Below are positions 33,119-41,335 of a stretch of DNA of 64,000 bases, one piece after another. Source of the DNA: Lentzea alba. GTDB lineage: Bacteria; Actinomycetota; Actinomycetes; Mycobacteriales; Pseudonocardiaceae. The position numbers and the translations under genes are program-made. Each line of letters opens with the position of its first letter. Position 1 is the stretch's first letter. A model generated the notes under the pieces. It was not told the origin of the DNA and searched no databases. It was given only the letters and a program-made list of their open reading frames with translations. The DNA is taken from NCBI RefSeq assembly GCF_011067745.1, contig NZ_JAAMPJ010000011.1:116636-180635 (forward strand). Direction: 5' to 3'.

Positions 33119-34582
33119 GTGCGGGAAGCGCTGGAGCGAGCGAAGGCGTTGCGGTGGGCGGGCAGGCCGGAAGACGCGGCGTTGGAGCTGCGCAAGGCGC
33201 TCGCCGGTGCCGGTGACCGCTGCGAGCTGCTGTACCTGTTGTGGGACTGCCAGTTCGTGCTGGGTGACCGGGCCGCCGCGCACGAAACGTTGCTGGAGGC
33301 CAAGGGATTGGCCGAAGGGAAGATGGTCGCGCGCGTCGCGGTCGCCGAGGCGAGCTGGCTCATGTCGCAGGGCGAGTACCGCGAAGCGATGACGCTCGCC
33401 GGTTCCGTGGACACGGACGACGATGCGGTTCGCGCCTATGCGTTGAGCGTGCGGGGTGTGTGCGAGGCGTTCCTGGGGGATGTCGACCTCGGCATCGCCA
33501 CGTTGGAGGACGCGCGCACGGCCGCGCATCGCAGCGGCTGCGTCCGTGAGCTCACCAGGGCCGTGGGCAACCTGACCTTCGTGCTCGGCAGTTCCGGGCG
33601 GCACGAACGCAGCGCGCGCATCGGCAAAGAAGCGTTGACGCGCCTCAGGATCCAGGGGATGGCGCCGACGTTCAGCGCGGTGATCCGCTACAACCTCGCG
33701 GCCAGCCTGTTCGCGCTCGGACGGTGGCAGGAGCTGGACGAGCTGGAGGTCCCGGACTCGATTCCGGGCAACAAGGCCGCGCGGATCCTGCTGTGCAAGG
33801 CGGAAGCGGCGGCGTTGCGCGGGCAGGATCCCGACGACCTGATCGAGGAAGCCGAGAAGATCATCGACGGACCGGACGCGTTGTTCACGGCCCAGTGCAC
33901 CTACGCCAGAGCCGTTGCGGCCAGGGCGAAAGGTCAGTACCGGGCGGCGGTCGAACTGTGCCGCGAGACCGTGGCCGACGCACCGGAGGCGATGACCCGC
34001 GGCGAGGTGCTGCGGCTGTGCGTGGAAGGTCTCGGCGCCGCGCGTGATCTGCGGACGGCGCCCGGCCGGGTGACCAGACTCGATGATCCGGAAGCGACGG
34101 AACAGGAGCTGCTCGCCCGGTTGCCGTTGCCGCACGGCCCGGAGGACGAGGTGTGGCGCCGGGTGGCGTTCGCGGAGGCCGGACGTGATTCCTGGGCCGA
34201 GATCGCACTCGACTGGGACCGGCTGAAGATGCCGTACCAGGCCGCCTACGCACGAACCCGTTGTGGCGAACCGGAAGCGCTGCGTCACGCCGACCGCACG
34301 GCGCTTCGGCTCGACGCGCGGCCGCTGGCCAAGATGATCGAACGACAAGCCCGCAGGCAGCGGATTCCGTTGCTGCACGAGGACAAACCACAGCTCGGCA
34401 CGCTGACCCCGCGCGAGCGCGACGTGCTGGAGCTGCTGGGATGGGGCCGCACCAACAAGGAGATCGCCTCGGAGCTGGTGCTGAGCGTGCGGACCGTCGG
34501 GCTGCACGTGTCGCACGTGCTCGCCAAGCTCGGCGCGGGCAACCGGTCGGAGGCGGCGCGGATCGCGCGCGACCAAACCTAG
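33119..34582 (+). CDS. LuxR-family regulator with a helical-repeat (TPR-like) sensor region
   Basis: A 487-residue regulator. About 400 N-terminal residues are alpha-helical repeats (for example YAARSLFALGRW-like and AEAAALRGQDPDDLIEEAEKII segments), and the C-terminus has the LuxR helix-turn-helix (LTPRERDVLELLGWGRTNKEIASELVLSVRTVGLHVSHVLAKLG). It lacks the AAA/NB-ARC ATPase domain of the large LAL regulators, so it resembles their C-terminal half as a stand-alone gene. It starts with GTG after AAGGAAC and is 27 nt from the methyltransferase gene. Target genes are unknown. Confidence 0.8.
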   Translation: MREALERAKALRWAGRPEDAALELRKALAGAGDRCELLYLLWDCQFVLGDRAAAHETLLEAKGLAEGKMVARVAVAEASWLMSQGEYREAMTLAGSVDTDDDAVRAYALSVRGVCEAFLGDVDLGIATLEDARTAAHRSGCVRELTRAVGNLTFVLGSSGRHERSARIGKEALTRLRIQGMAPTFSAVIRYNLAASLFALGRWQELDELEVPDSIPGNKAARILLCKAEAAALRGQDPDDLIEEAEKIIDGPDALFTAQCTYARAVAARAKGQYRAAVELCRETVADAPEAMTRGEVLRLCVEGLGAARDLRTAPGRVTRLDDPEATEQELLARLPLPHGPEDEVWRRVAFAEAGRDSWAEIALDWDRLKMPYQAAYARTRCGEPEALRHADRTALRLDARPLAKMIERQARRQRIPLLHEDKPQLGTLTPRERDVLELLGWGRTNKEIASELVLSVRTVGLHVSHVLAKLGAGNRSEAARIARDQT

Positions 34583-34660
34583 GTATTGCTCTGGATGTGC
34601 CGGTGGTGCCGTCTGAGTTTTCCTTGAGGGGTAACAGAAACCCTGCTGAAGGAGAACCAG

Positions 34661-35092
34661 ATGAACCTCAAGCGCGTCGCAGCCGTGATGTCTCTTGCCG
34701 GCGCAATCGCCGCCGCCACCGCGGGAACGTCGCACGCACAGGTCGCCATGGCCGGTGGGTGCGAACTGCGCATCACGGAGGTGCGGGCGCTCGACCTGCA
34801 GGAGACGCCCACGGACGAGATCTACCTGCGAGTCGGTGACGAGAGAACCGGAACCCGCACCTTCACCGAAGGTCAGACGAGAGAGGCCGCGGAGCTCGGG
34901 AACCCCGACCAGATCACGGAGTTCATCGCGCCCGGAGGTTTCGTGGCGGTGTCCGTCGTCGAAGACGATCCCACCATCGACACCGTCATCGGCTCGTTCC
35001 GCGCGCCCTGCCGTGCGGCTTCGGTGGAGCGTGACGTCGCGGGCGCCGGTGCGTTCTACCGGGTCTCGTACGTCGTGACCCAGCTGCCGTAA
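34661..35092 (+). CDS. Secreted small protein of unknown function
   Basis: A 143-residue protein with a clear signal peptide (MNLKRVAAVMSLAGAIAAAT..., cleavage after SHA or AQVA). The mature part is mostly beta with two Cys (GGCELR and APCRAA) that may form a disulfide, and it contains EIYLRVGDERTG. No known domain is recognised. It has a good ribosome site (AAGGAGAA) and its own spacing, 78 nt after the LuxR-type gene, so it could be regulated by it. Confidence 0.7.
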   Translation: MNLKRVAAVMSLAGAIAAATAGTSHAQVAMAGGCELRITEVRALDLQETPTDEIYLRVGDERTGTRTFTEGQTREAAELGNPDQITEFIAPGGFVAVSVVEDDPTIDTVIGSFRAPCRAASVERDVAGAGAFYRVSYVVTQLP

Positions 35093-35100
35093 CAACTACT

Positions 35101-35137
35101 TCCGGGGGCGCCGAGCGGTGGGCGCGGCGTTCCCGGA
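35101..35137 (+). terminator. Hairpin after the secreted-protein gene
   Basis: A 13-bp stem (TCCGGGGGCGCCG with CGGCGTTCCCGGA, two G-T pairs) and an 11-nt loop begin 8 nt after the stop. Confidence 0.55.
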
Positions 35138-35169
35138 GCCCACCGTCCATCTCTGAGGGGGATGTGCAG

Positions 35170-35472
35170 ATGAATCCGATCGATCCACCCACCAACACCG
35201 AACTCTGGGCCGTGCTGCACGTGGACGAGTTCCAGTTCCGCCTGGTCAAACCCTGGAACCTGGACACGCTGGCCGCCGCCCTGCGCAACGCCGCCGCCCG
35301 CGGCACGCAGGTCGAGGTCCGCGCGTACAACGAGCAGAACGCCGAGATGACGGTCCTGGTCAACCCGGCACGCGCGCGCGTCGTCCACATCGGCAAGCGC
35401 AACGTCGTCGCGGTGCGCAACGGCATGCCGGACGTGTCCGTGAACGGTTTGACGGAGGTCAGCGCGGGGTAG
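35170..35472 (+). CDS. Small conserved protein of unknown function
   Basis: A 100-residue protein with no signal peptide or membrane segment. It has an alternating beta/helix pattern (LWAVLHVDEFQFRLV, NLDTLAAALRNAAARGTQVEVRAY, AEMTVLVNPARARVVHIG). A purine-rich ribosome site (GAGGGGG) precedes it; GTG at 35164 is an alternative start. It lies 36 nt before a membrane-protein gene and may share its transcript. Confidence 0.6.
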   Translation: MNPIDPPTNTELWAVLHVDEFQFRLVKPWNLDTLAAALRNAAARGTQVEVRAYNEQNAEMTVLVNPARARVVHIGKRNVVAVRNGMPDVSVNGLTEVSAG

Positions 35473-35508
35473 TCCGCCGGGCGACAAGAATGGAGCCTGG
35501 AGGGCGTC

Positions 35509-36156
35509 ATGACCCACCGCGTCACTGTCAAGGTCGCCGGTCTGCAACCGGTGCAGATTCTGGCCGCGCTGGCCGGCATCGCGTTCATCGTGTTCGGCGT
35601 CGTGGGCTTCACCCGCACCGGGGTCGGCGACTGGGCCACCCACTCGTTCGTGCTCGGGTTCTCGGTGAACCCGCTGCACAACACGGTGCTCGTGGCCGTC
35701 GGCGTGCTCGGCCTGCTCATGGCTCTCGGGTCGGGCCTCGCCCGGCTGTACGGGTGGCTGCTGTTCGTCGGTTGCGCCGCGATCTTCGTGTGGGGCCTGA
35801 TGATCACCGGCATCCTCGCCCAGAACCCGGCGTCGCAGTTCGGCAACCCGTTGGCGCTCAACACCAACGACAACTGGCTGTACCTCGGCCTCGCGCTCTT
35901 CGGCCTCCTGCTCGCGGTGCTGCCCGCGCGGCGGAAGCTGATCGAGGAGGAGGAGCCGGTGCTGCCGGAGCAGAGGTCCAGGGCGTTCGACGGTGTCGAC
36001 GACACCCGCGACACCCGTGTTGGCGACACCCGCGAGCACCGGATCGAGGAGATGGATCCGACCGTGAGCCCGCGTGAGCGGGAGCCGATCACGAAGGAGC
36101 AGGCCGTGGTCGACCCGAAGACCGAGCGGGTGAGCAAGGACAAGATCAAGCACTAG
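35509..36156 (+). CDS. DUF4383 membrane protein
   Basis: A 215-residue protein with four hydrophobic segments (about residues 16-34, 58-78, 81-101 and 123-140). The FSVNPLHNTVLVAVGVLGLLMAL block, with the HN pair, is typical of actinobacterial DUF4383 proteins. A charged cytoplasmic tail of about 70 residues follows, rich in Asp, Glu and Arg (TRDTRVGDTREHRIEE). Function is unknown. A strong hairpin downstream ends the transcript. Confidence 0.78.
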   Translation: MTHRVTVKVAGLQPVQILAALAGIAFIVFGVVGFTRTGVGDWATHSFVLGFSVNPLHNTVLVAVGVLGLLMALGSGLARLYGWLLFVGCAAIFVWGLMITGILAQNPASQFGNPLALNTNDNWLYLGLALFGLLLAVLPARRKLIEEEEPVLPEQRSRAFDGVDDTRDTRVGDTREHRIEEMDPTVSPREREPITKEQAVVDPKTERVSKDKIKH

Positions 36157-36163
36157 TTTTCGG

Positions 36164-36212
36164 GGCGAAAGGCACGTAGGTACGTCCAGGGCGTACGTAC
36201 GTGCCTTTCGCC
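36164..36212 (+). terminator. Long near-perfect hairpin after the DUF4383 gene
   Basis: Arms of about 21 nt (GGCGAAAGGCACGTA and its complement TACGTGCCTTTCGCC, continuing through one mismatch) begin 8 nt after the stop. The inner part is a run of alternating TACGTACG. It differs from the 47-nt family in sequence but has a similar size and position. Confidence 0.65.
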
Positions 36213-36244
36213 AAGCCCCGGACGGTCCCCCTGTCCGGCTCAGG

Positions 36245-36281
36245 CGCCCTGTTGGAGCCCACATGCGGCTCTAACAGGGCG
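36245..36281. promoter_or_regulatory. Leader hairpin just before the M50 peptidase gene
   Basis: CGCCCTGTTGGAGCC pairs with GGCTCTAACAGGGCG (one G-T pair) around a 7-nt loop, followed by TCTGTTTCG. It ends 17 nt before the ATG of the next gene, which is too close to be a simple upstream terminator and may act on translation or serve as a second terminator of the previous unit. Confidence 0.45.
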
Positions 36282-36298
36282 TCTGTTTCGATGTCGCG

Positions 36299-36979
36299 AT
36301 GCCTTCTGAGTTGCTGACCCACGAAGTGCTGATCACGTGGGGGACCGCGCTGGCCGCGTTCCTCGCCGTCGCGTTGCACGGGATCTGGAGAGTCACGCGC
36401 AACGTGATCACCATCGCCCATGAGGGTGGGCATGCGTTGGTCGCTGTGCTCACCGGGCGGCGGCTCAGCGGGATCAAGTTGCACTCCGACACCAGTGGGC
36501 TCACGGTTTCCCGGGGGAAGCCTCGGGGGCCTGGGATGGTCTTGACCGCGCTGGCCGGGTATGTCGCTCCCTCGTTGCTCGGGTTCGGGGCGGCTGTGTT
36601 GATCACGAACGAGCAGATTCAGCTGATGTTGTGGATCAGCATCGGGTTTCTCGCGGCCATGCTGATCATGATTCGCAACGTGTTCGGGGTGTTGTCGATC
36701 ATCGTCACGGGTGGGTTGTTCCTGTTCGTGTCGTTTTACGCGAGCACCGAGGTCCGGGATACCGCTGCGTACGTGTTTGCCTGGTTTTTGCTGCTTGGTG
36801 GGGTTCGGCCGGTTTGGGAGCTGCAGGTCAAGCGGTGGCGGAGGCAGGCTCCTCGGTCGGATGCTGATCAGTTGGCCTGGTTGACCGGGGTGCCGGCGTT
36901 GGGGTGGGTGACGTTGTTCGGGGTGGTCAGCGTTGCTGCGCTGGTCGGGGGTGGGGCGTTGTTGCTTGGGCGGTGGTGA
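36299..36979 (+). CDS. M50-family zinc metalloprotease-like membrane protein
   Basis: A 226-residue membrane protein. The first part has HEVLITWGTALAAFLAVALHG and the zinc-binding helix TIAHEGGHALVAVLTG, the HExxH-like motif of site-2 proteases (HEGGH). A later GYVAPSLLGFGAA helix corresponds to the second active-site segment, though the usual LDG Asp motif is not obvious. At least five hydrophobic segments are visible. Codon use is richer in GGG, TTG and GTT than in the neighbours. It may cleave membrane-bound substrates, but the weak second motif leaves this unproven. Confidence 0.75.
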   Translation: MPSELLTHEVLITWGTALAAFLAVALHGIWRVTRNVITIAHEGGHALVAVLTGRRLSGIKLHSDTSGLTVSRGKPRGPGMVLTALAGYVAPSLLGFGAAVLITNEQIQLMLWISIGFLAAMLIMIRNVFGVLSIIVTGGLFLFVSFYASTEVRDTAAYVFAWFLLLGGVRPVWELQVKRWRRQAPRSDADQLAWLTGVPALGWVTLFGVVSVAALVGGGALLLGRW

Positions 36980-37155
36980 CGCGGGGCCGGTTGCGAGACG
37001 CGACCGTGCGGGGGGTCGCCTTGCGGGCGGCGACCATGCGCTTGCGTCCTTCGCGTCGCCTCGGCTTCGCCATCGGCTTGAGTGGGCGGGGGTGTATTCG
37101 GTTTGGCGGCTGGTGAAATACTTGGGTGAACTAGCCGTGGTGAAAGGTGGGTTCA
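36980..37155. other. Intergenic, no gene seen
   Basis: GC-rich spacer before argS. A stretch GTGTATTCGGTTTGG (37091-37105) is less GC-rich and may hold the argS promoter. No supported reading frame. Confidence 0.4.
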
Positions 37156-38889
37156 GTGCTGCGTGGGGATGTCGGGCTTGAGCTGGGCCAGCGGGTCGCG
37201 CTTGCGTTGCGCGCTGCGCTGGACGTGGACATCACCGCCGAGGAAGCGCTGATCCGACCGTCCAACCGCGACGGTGCCGACTATCAGTGCAACGTGGCGA
37301 TGAGTCTCGCGAAGAAGGTCGGGAAGAACCCCCGCGAGGTTGCCCAGTTGATCGTGGAGCACCTGGACGCGGCTGATGCGGTGGAGGCTCCGGAGATCGC
37401 TGGGCCCGGGTTCATCAACCTGAAGCTGAAGCGTGAGTGGCTGGAGCTGGAGACCGCGAAGCTGCTCGGTGACGAGCGGGTCGGCGTGCCGGTCACCGAG
37501 GAGCCTCGGCGGATCGCGATCGACTACAGCAGCCCCAACGTGGCCAAGGAGATGCACGTCGGGCATCTGCGGTCGACGATCATCGGGGATGCGTTCTGCA
37601 AGTTGCTGACGTTTGCCGGGCACGAGGTCATCCCGCACAACCATCTCGGGGACTGGGGGACGCCGTTCGGGATGCTGATCGAGCATCTGACGGACGAGGG
37701 GCACGGGGCCGATCATCAGATCGGCGACCTCAACGCGTTCTACCAGCAGGCTCGGCAGAAGTTCGACGCTGATCCGGAGTTCGCGGACCGGGCTCGGCGG
37801 CGGGTTGTGCTGTTGCAGGGTGGGGACGAGGCCACGCTCAAGTTGTGGCACGAGCTGGTGGGGGAGTCGCAGCGGCACTTCAACCAGGTGTACGAGCTGC
37901 TCGAGATCGGGTTGACGGCCGAGGACAACTACGGCGAGAGCTTCTACAACCCCTATCTCGCGGACACGATCACCGAGTTGCAGCAGAAGGGGCTCGTCGA
38001 GACCAGCGACGGCGCGCTGTGCGTGTTCCCGCCTGGGTTCACCAACCGCGAGGGTGATCGGTTGCCGCTGATCATCCGGAAGAGCGACGGCGGGTACGGG
38101 TACGCCACGACGGACTTCGCCACGGCGCGGTACTGGGTGCGGGAGCGCAAGGTCGACCAGCTGATTTACGTGGTCGGGACGCCGCAGGCGCAGCACTTCC
38201 AGATGATTTTCGCGACGTCCAAGCAGGCCGGGTGGCTGGACGACGCGCACACGGCGGTGCACACCGGGTTCGGCACGATTCTCGGGTCGGACGGGAAGAC
38301 CATCCGCACGCGGGCCGGTGGGACGATCAGGTTGATCGATCTGCTCAACGAGGCGGTCGAGAACTCGTACAAGGTGATGCCCGAATCGTCCGAAGTGGAG
38401 GGTGCGGAGAAGGACGCGCTCGCCCGCACGATCGGGCTCGGCGCGGTCAAGTACGCGGATCTCTCCAACGACCGGGAGAAGGACTACGTCTTCACCTGGG
38501 AGAAGATGTTGGCGACCACGGGTGACACGTCCGTGTACATCCAGTACGCGAACGCCCGGATCCTCTCCATCGGGCGCAAGGTCGGGCGGGAGGCGCCCGC
38601 TGACGCGCCGCTGGTGTTGCAGGAGCAGGCCGAGCGGGATCTTGCTCTGAAGTTGCTGCAGCTGCCCACGGCGGTTCAGGCGGCCATCGACGAGCTCGCG
38701 CCGCACAAGCTGACGAACTACCTGTTCGAGACGGCCACGGCGTTCTCCACGTTCTACAACCACTGCCCGGTGGCCACCGCGGAGAGCCAGGAACTGCAGG
38801 ACTCGCGGCTGCACCTGCTCACGCTGACGTCGCGGGCGCTCACGCTGGGACTGTCTTTGCTGGGTATCGGAGCACCCGAAAGGCTCTGA
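37156..38889 (+). CDS. argS: Arginyl-tRNA synthetase
   Basis: A 577-residue class I aminoacyl-tRNA synthetase that charges tRNA-Arg. The N-terminal Add1 domain recognises the tRNA; the HIGH-like motif is HVGHLRSTIIGDAF, followed by the Arg-binding region HNHLGDWGTPFGML. The C-terminal anticodon-binding DALR domain ends LHLLTLTSRALTLGLSLLGI. The length is normal. The GTG at 37156 is chosen because AAAGGTGG lies 6 nt upstream; an in-frame GTG at 37147 would place that site inside the gene. It is expressed as a separate unit here and is not followed by lysA, unlike many actinobacteria. Confidence 0.96.
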   Translation: MLRGDVGLELGQRVALALRAALDVDITAEEALIRPSNRDGADYQCNVAMSLAKKVGKNPREVAQLIVEHLDAADAVEAPEIAGPGFINLKLKREWLELETAKLLGDERVGVPVTEEPRRIAIDYSSPNVAKEMHVGHLRSTIIGDAFCKLLTFAGHEVIPHNHLGDWGTPFGMLIEHLTDEGHGADHQIGDLNAFYQQARQKFDADPEFADRARRRVVLLQGGDEATLKLWHELVGESQRHFNQVYELLEIGLTAEDNYGESFYNPYLADTITELQQKGLVETSDGALCVFPPGFTNREGDRLPLIIRKSDGGYGYATTDFATARYWVRERKVDQLIYVVGTPQAQHFQMIFATSKQAGWLDDAHTAVHTGFGTILGSDGKTIRTRAGGTIRLIDLLNEAVENSYKVMPESSEVEGAEKDALARTIGLGAVKYADLSNDREKDYVFTWEKMLATTGDTSVYIQYANARILSIGRKVGREAPADAPLVLQEQAERDLALKLLQLPTAVQAAIDELAPHKLTNYLFETATAFSTFYNHCPVATAESQELQDSRLHLLTLTSRALTLGLSLLGIGAPERL

Positions 38890-38959
38890 CAGGTTTATCC
38901 CTGGTCAGACCACGGGTACGCAGTGATCGCAACTCTTCCGCCCATCCAAGGGAGTCGCG

Positions 38960-39259
38960 ATGACCTGCACGACCCGTCTGCCCAAGCCGGTCACCGACGT
39001 GTGGGACTGGCAGATGGAAGGTCTGTGCCGCGGCCAGAACAGCGCGGTCTTCTTCCACCCCGACAACGAGCGCGGGTACGCCCGTGAGGCTCGGGAGGAG
39101 AAGGCGAAGGCCATCTGCGCGCACTGCCCGGTGCTGACGCAGTGCCGCGCCCACTCGCTCGAGGCTCAGGAGCCGTACGGCGTGTGGGGCGGCATGGGGG
39201 AGGACGAACGGCGCCAGATCATCGCGGCCACCCGGCGCCGTGTCCGCGTCGCGTCCTGA
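38960..39259 (+). CDS. WhiB-family iron-sulfur transcription factor (WhiB3/WhiD-like)
   Basis: A 99-residue Wbl protein. The four cluster ligands are Cys23, Cys53, Cys56 and Cys62 (GLCRGQ, AICAHCPVLTQC), and the turn motif is GVWGGMGE. The VWDWQMEGLCRG...FFHPDNERG part is closest to WhiB3/WhiD, which bind the primary sigma factor and respond to redox or control late sporulation. A basic C-terminal tail (RRRVRVAS) suits DNA binding. The ATG follows AAGGGAG. A palindrome separates it from the convergent sigF gene. Confidence 0.92.
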   Translation: MTCTTRLPKPVTDVWDWQMEGLCRGQNSAVFFHPDNERGYAREAREEKAKAICAHCPVLTQCRAHSLEAQEPYGVWGGMGEDERRQIIAATRRRVRVAS

Positions 39260-39273
39260 ACACCTGGCGGGCT

Positions 39274-39330
39274 TGGCCATGAACGGCGCTTTTGTGGACC
39301 CCAGGTCCACAAAAGCGCCGTTCATGGCCA
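39274..39330. repeat. Perfect 27-bp-arm palindrome (47-nt core family, copy 3)
   Basis: Two exactly complementary 27-nt arms flank CCA. The ATG...CAT core at 39279-39325 is again 47 nt. It fills the 74-nt space between the convergent whiB-like and sigF genes and probably terminates both. Confidence 0.85.
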
Positions 39331-39333
39331 GTC

Positions 39334-40143
39334 CTACTCTTCGAGCACGTCTCGCAGCTGCCGCAGCGTCTTCGCGAGCAGCCGCGAGACGTGCATCTGC
39401 GAGATCCCGACCTTCTGCGCGATCTGAGTCTGCGTCATGTTGCCGAAGAACCGCATGATCACGATCTTGCGCTCCCGCTCGGGGAGCTTCTGCAGCAGCG
39501 GGTGCAACGCCTCCCGCTGCTCGATCATCGCGATCTCGGGGTCTTCCTCGCCGATGGTGGAACCGAGCGAGATCGACGAGTCCTCGGACATCAGCATGTC
39601 GTCCAGAGACGCGCTCTGATAAGCGTTTCCGGCCGCGAGTCCTTCGTGGACCTCCTCGCGCGACAGTCCCAGGTGCTCGGCCAGTTCCGACGGGGTCGGG
39701 GCGCGGCCGAGGGACTGCGACAACCGCGAGGTGCCCGCGTTGATCGCCAGGTGCAGTTCCTTGAGGCGGCGGGGCATCCGCACCGACCAGCTGGAGTCGC
39801 GGAAGTACTTCCGGACCTCACCCATGATCGTCGGCACGGCGAACGAGAGGAAGTCGCTGCCGCGGTCCGGGTCGAACCGGTCGACGGCGTTGATCAGGCC
39901 TACCGTCGCCACCTGCACCAGGTCCTCGTGCGGTTCGCCGCGGTGGCCGAAGCGGCGGGCGATGTGCTGGGCGACCGGGAGGTGCTCGGTCACGAGCCGG
40001 TCCCGCAGCGTCTCGCGCGACGGCCCCGGCGGGGTCACGGCCAGCTCGGCGAACAGCGGTGCCAGGTGGTCGTAGTCACCGCCCGAGCGCTTGGGCGCCT
40101 CCTCCTCAGGGGAGGTCTTGGTCGCCTCCTCCGAGCTCGTCAC
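39334..40143 (-). CDS. sigF: SigF/SigB-family RNA polymerase sigma factor
   Basis: A 269-residue group 3 sigma factor. Region 2 has HEDLVQVATVGLINAVDRFDPDRGSDFLSFAVPTIMGEVRKYFRD, region 3 follows as SWSVRMPRRLKEL, and region 4 has LPERERKIVIMRFFGNMTQTQIAQKVGISQMHVSRLLAKTL. This is the pattern of actinobacterial SigF and Bacillus SigB, controlled by an anti-sigma kinase. Its GTG overlaps the stop of the RsbW-like gene upstream by 4 nt, so both are made together. Targets usually cover stress, stationary phase or sporulation. Confidence 0.93.
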   Translation of the reverse strand: MTSSEEATKTSPEEEAPKRSGGDYDHLAPLFAELAVTPPGPSRETLRDRLVTEHLPVAQHIARRFGHRGEPHEDLVQVATVGLINAVDRFDPDRGSDFLSFAVPTIMGEVRKYFRDSSWSVRMPRRLKELHLAINAGTSRLSQSLGRAPTPSELAEHLGLSREEVHEGLAAGNAYQSASLDDMLMSEDSSISLGSTIGEEDPEIAMIEQREALHPLLQKLPERERKIVIMRFFGNMTQTQIAQKVGISQMHVSRLLAKTLRQLRDVLEE

Positions 40144-40574
40144 GCATCCACCGCCCCTGCCGAAGACTTCACGAGGCCGATGTGGACCACGAACCCTTCG
40201 GTCTCCTCGACTCTGGTTTCGACGGAGTCCACGAGCGCGGTCAGCACGCGCCAGCCGAAACTGCCCTCGTCGGGCCCGGCGGCGGACTTGCCCGCGATCT
40301 TCGCCGCCACCCGGACGGCGCCCTTGCCGTCCACCGCGAAGTGACAGCTGAGCACCGCGTCATCGGCGGCCATCGTGATCAGCGTCGAGCACGTCTCGTC
40401 CACGGCGAGCTTCAGGTCCTCGATCGAGTCGAGGTCGAAGTCCTGTCGCATCGCGATGTCCGCGGCGACCGCGCGCACGATGGACAGCTGCGTGGGATCC
40501 GCGGCCATCCGCAGTTCGACCCCTGACAATTGCGTCACACCCACCTTGTAGTCCGTTCTGCTGAAGGCCGGCAT
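40140..40574 (-). CDS. rsbW: RsbW/UsfX-like anti-sigma factor (HATPase_c serine kinase fold)
   Basis: A 144-residue GHKL ATPase of the anti-sigma type. The N box is visible as DLKLAVDETCSTLI, but the later G1/G2 boxes are weak (GPDEGSFGWRVLTALVDSVE), as in mycobacterial UsfX. It would hold SigF inactive until a dephosphorylated STAS antagonist binds it. The ATG at 40574 gives a length like UsfX; longer in-frame starts exist. A SigF-type promoter (40584-40609) is just upstream, so the operon probably feeds itself. It is divergent from an ATPase-STAS fusion. Confidence 0.85.
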   Translation of the reverse strand: MPAFSRTDYKVGVTQLSGVELRMAADPTQLSIVRAVAADIAMRQDFDLDSIEDLKLAVDETCSTLITMAADDAVLSCHFAVDGKGAVRVAAKIAGKSAAGPDEGSFGWRVLTALVDSVETRVEETEGFVVHIGLVKSSAGAVDA

Positions 40575-40583
40575 GTCATTGCC

Positions 40584-40609
40584 GTACCCGAATCGATCCC
40601 GTTTCACAC
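40584..40609 (-). promoter_or_regulatory. SigF-type promoter GTGT-N16-GGGTAC before rsbW-sigF
   Basis: On the minus strand GTGT is separated by 16 nt from GGGTAC, close to the SigF consensus GTTT-N15-17-GGGTAT. The -10 element ends 10 nt before the chosen ATG, so the transcript would be nearly leaderless. Autoregulation of sigF operons by such promoters is known in mycobacteria. Confidence 0.5.
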
Positions 40610-40672
40610 GTGTATTGGCGGCGCTCCCCGGGAAATCACCTGCTGGAGGCAAGCGACCACGGGAGGAGCGCT

Positions 40673-41335
40673 GTGCTGGTGCACGAGGACTTCCTGGCTC
40701 TCCGCTTCCCCGCCGACCCGCGTGAGGTGGCGCCAGTGCGCCATCAGTTGCGCGAATGGCTCCAGGACAGCGGTTTCACCGAGGACGAGGCGATCGACCT
40801 CGTTCTCGCGGTCAGCGAAGCGGTCAACAACTCCGTCGAACACGCCTATCCCGGGCCTGCCCGGGGCACCGTCGAGGTCAGCGCGCGCATCGGCGACGAC
40901 GGAGCGGTCCACGTCGACGTCACCGACCACGGCCAGTGGCGCGTGCCGCCACCCGCGCTCACCACGCGCGGCCGGGGTCTCCTGCTCATGCGGGAGAGCG
41001 TGGACGAGGTCGAGATCGACCGCTCGGCGAACGGCACCACCGTGCGGCTCACCCGCGCGCGGATGCCCGCGCCCGCCGAAAAACCCGCTCCGCCGGAATG
41101 CGAAGTGCACGTGTACGAGACCTCCTCCGGTGTCGTGGCCGTCGTGCGCGGGGACGTGCCCGTGGCGGCCGGCCCGTCACTGCGCCGGACGCTCATCACG
41201 GCCGCACGCGGCGGCAGTGTGCCGTTGACCGTCGACCTCACCGGGCTCGGTGAGCACCGGGGCGGCGTCGAGCAGGCTCTGCGGGCCGTCTCCGGAGCAC
41301 TGGAGGCGGCGGGGAACCGTCTCACCGTGTGCTAG
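40673..41335 (+). CDS. Fusion of an RsbW-like ATPase domain with a C-terminal STAS-like domain
   Basis: A 220-residue protein with two parts. Residues 1-130 are an HATPase_c_2 anti-sigma-type domain: DEAIDLVLAVSEAVNNSVEHAYP (N box), VDVTDHGQWRVPP (G1) and TRGRGLLLMRESVDEVEI (G2), all well preserved. Residues 140-220 look like a STAS fold (VAVVRGDVPVAAGPSLRRTLITAARG, then VPLTVDLTGLGEHRGG), but the phosphorylatable Ser that normally follows the VDLTG strand is not in place. The GTG has GGGAGGAG upstream. It is divergent from rsbW-sigF and its 3' end overlaps rsbV by 4 nt. It may be a decoy kinase or a scaffold in the SigF switch. Confidence 0.85.
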   Translation: MLVHEDFLALRFPADPREVAPVRHQLREWLQDSGFTEDEAIDLVLAVSEAVNNSVEHAYPGPARGTVEVSARIGDDGAVHVDVTDHGQWRVPPPALTTRGRGLLLMRESVDEVEIDRSANGTTVRLTRARMPAPAEKPAPPECEVHVYETSSGVVAVVRGDVPVAAGPSLRRTLITAARGGSVPLTVDLTGLGEHRGGVEQALRAVSGALEAAGNRLTVC

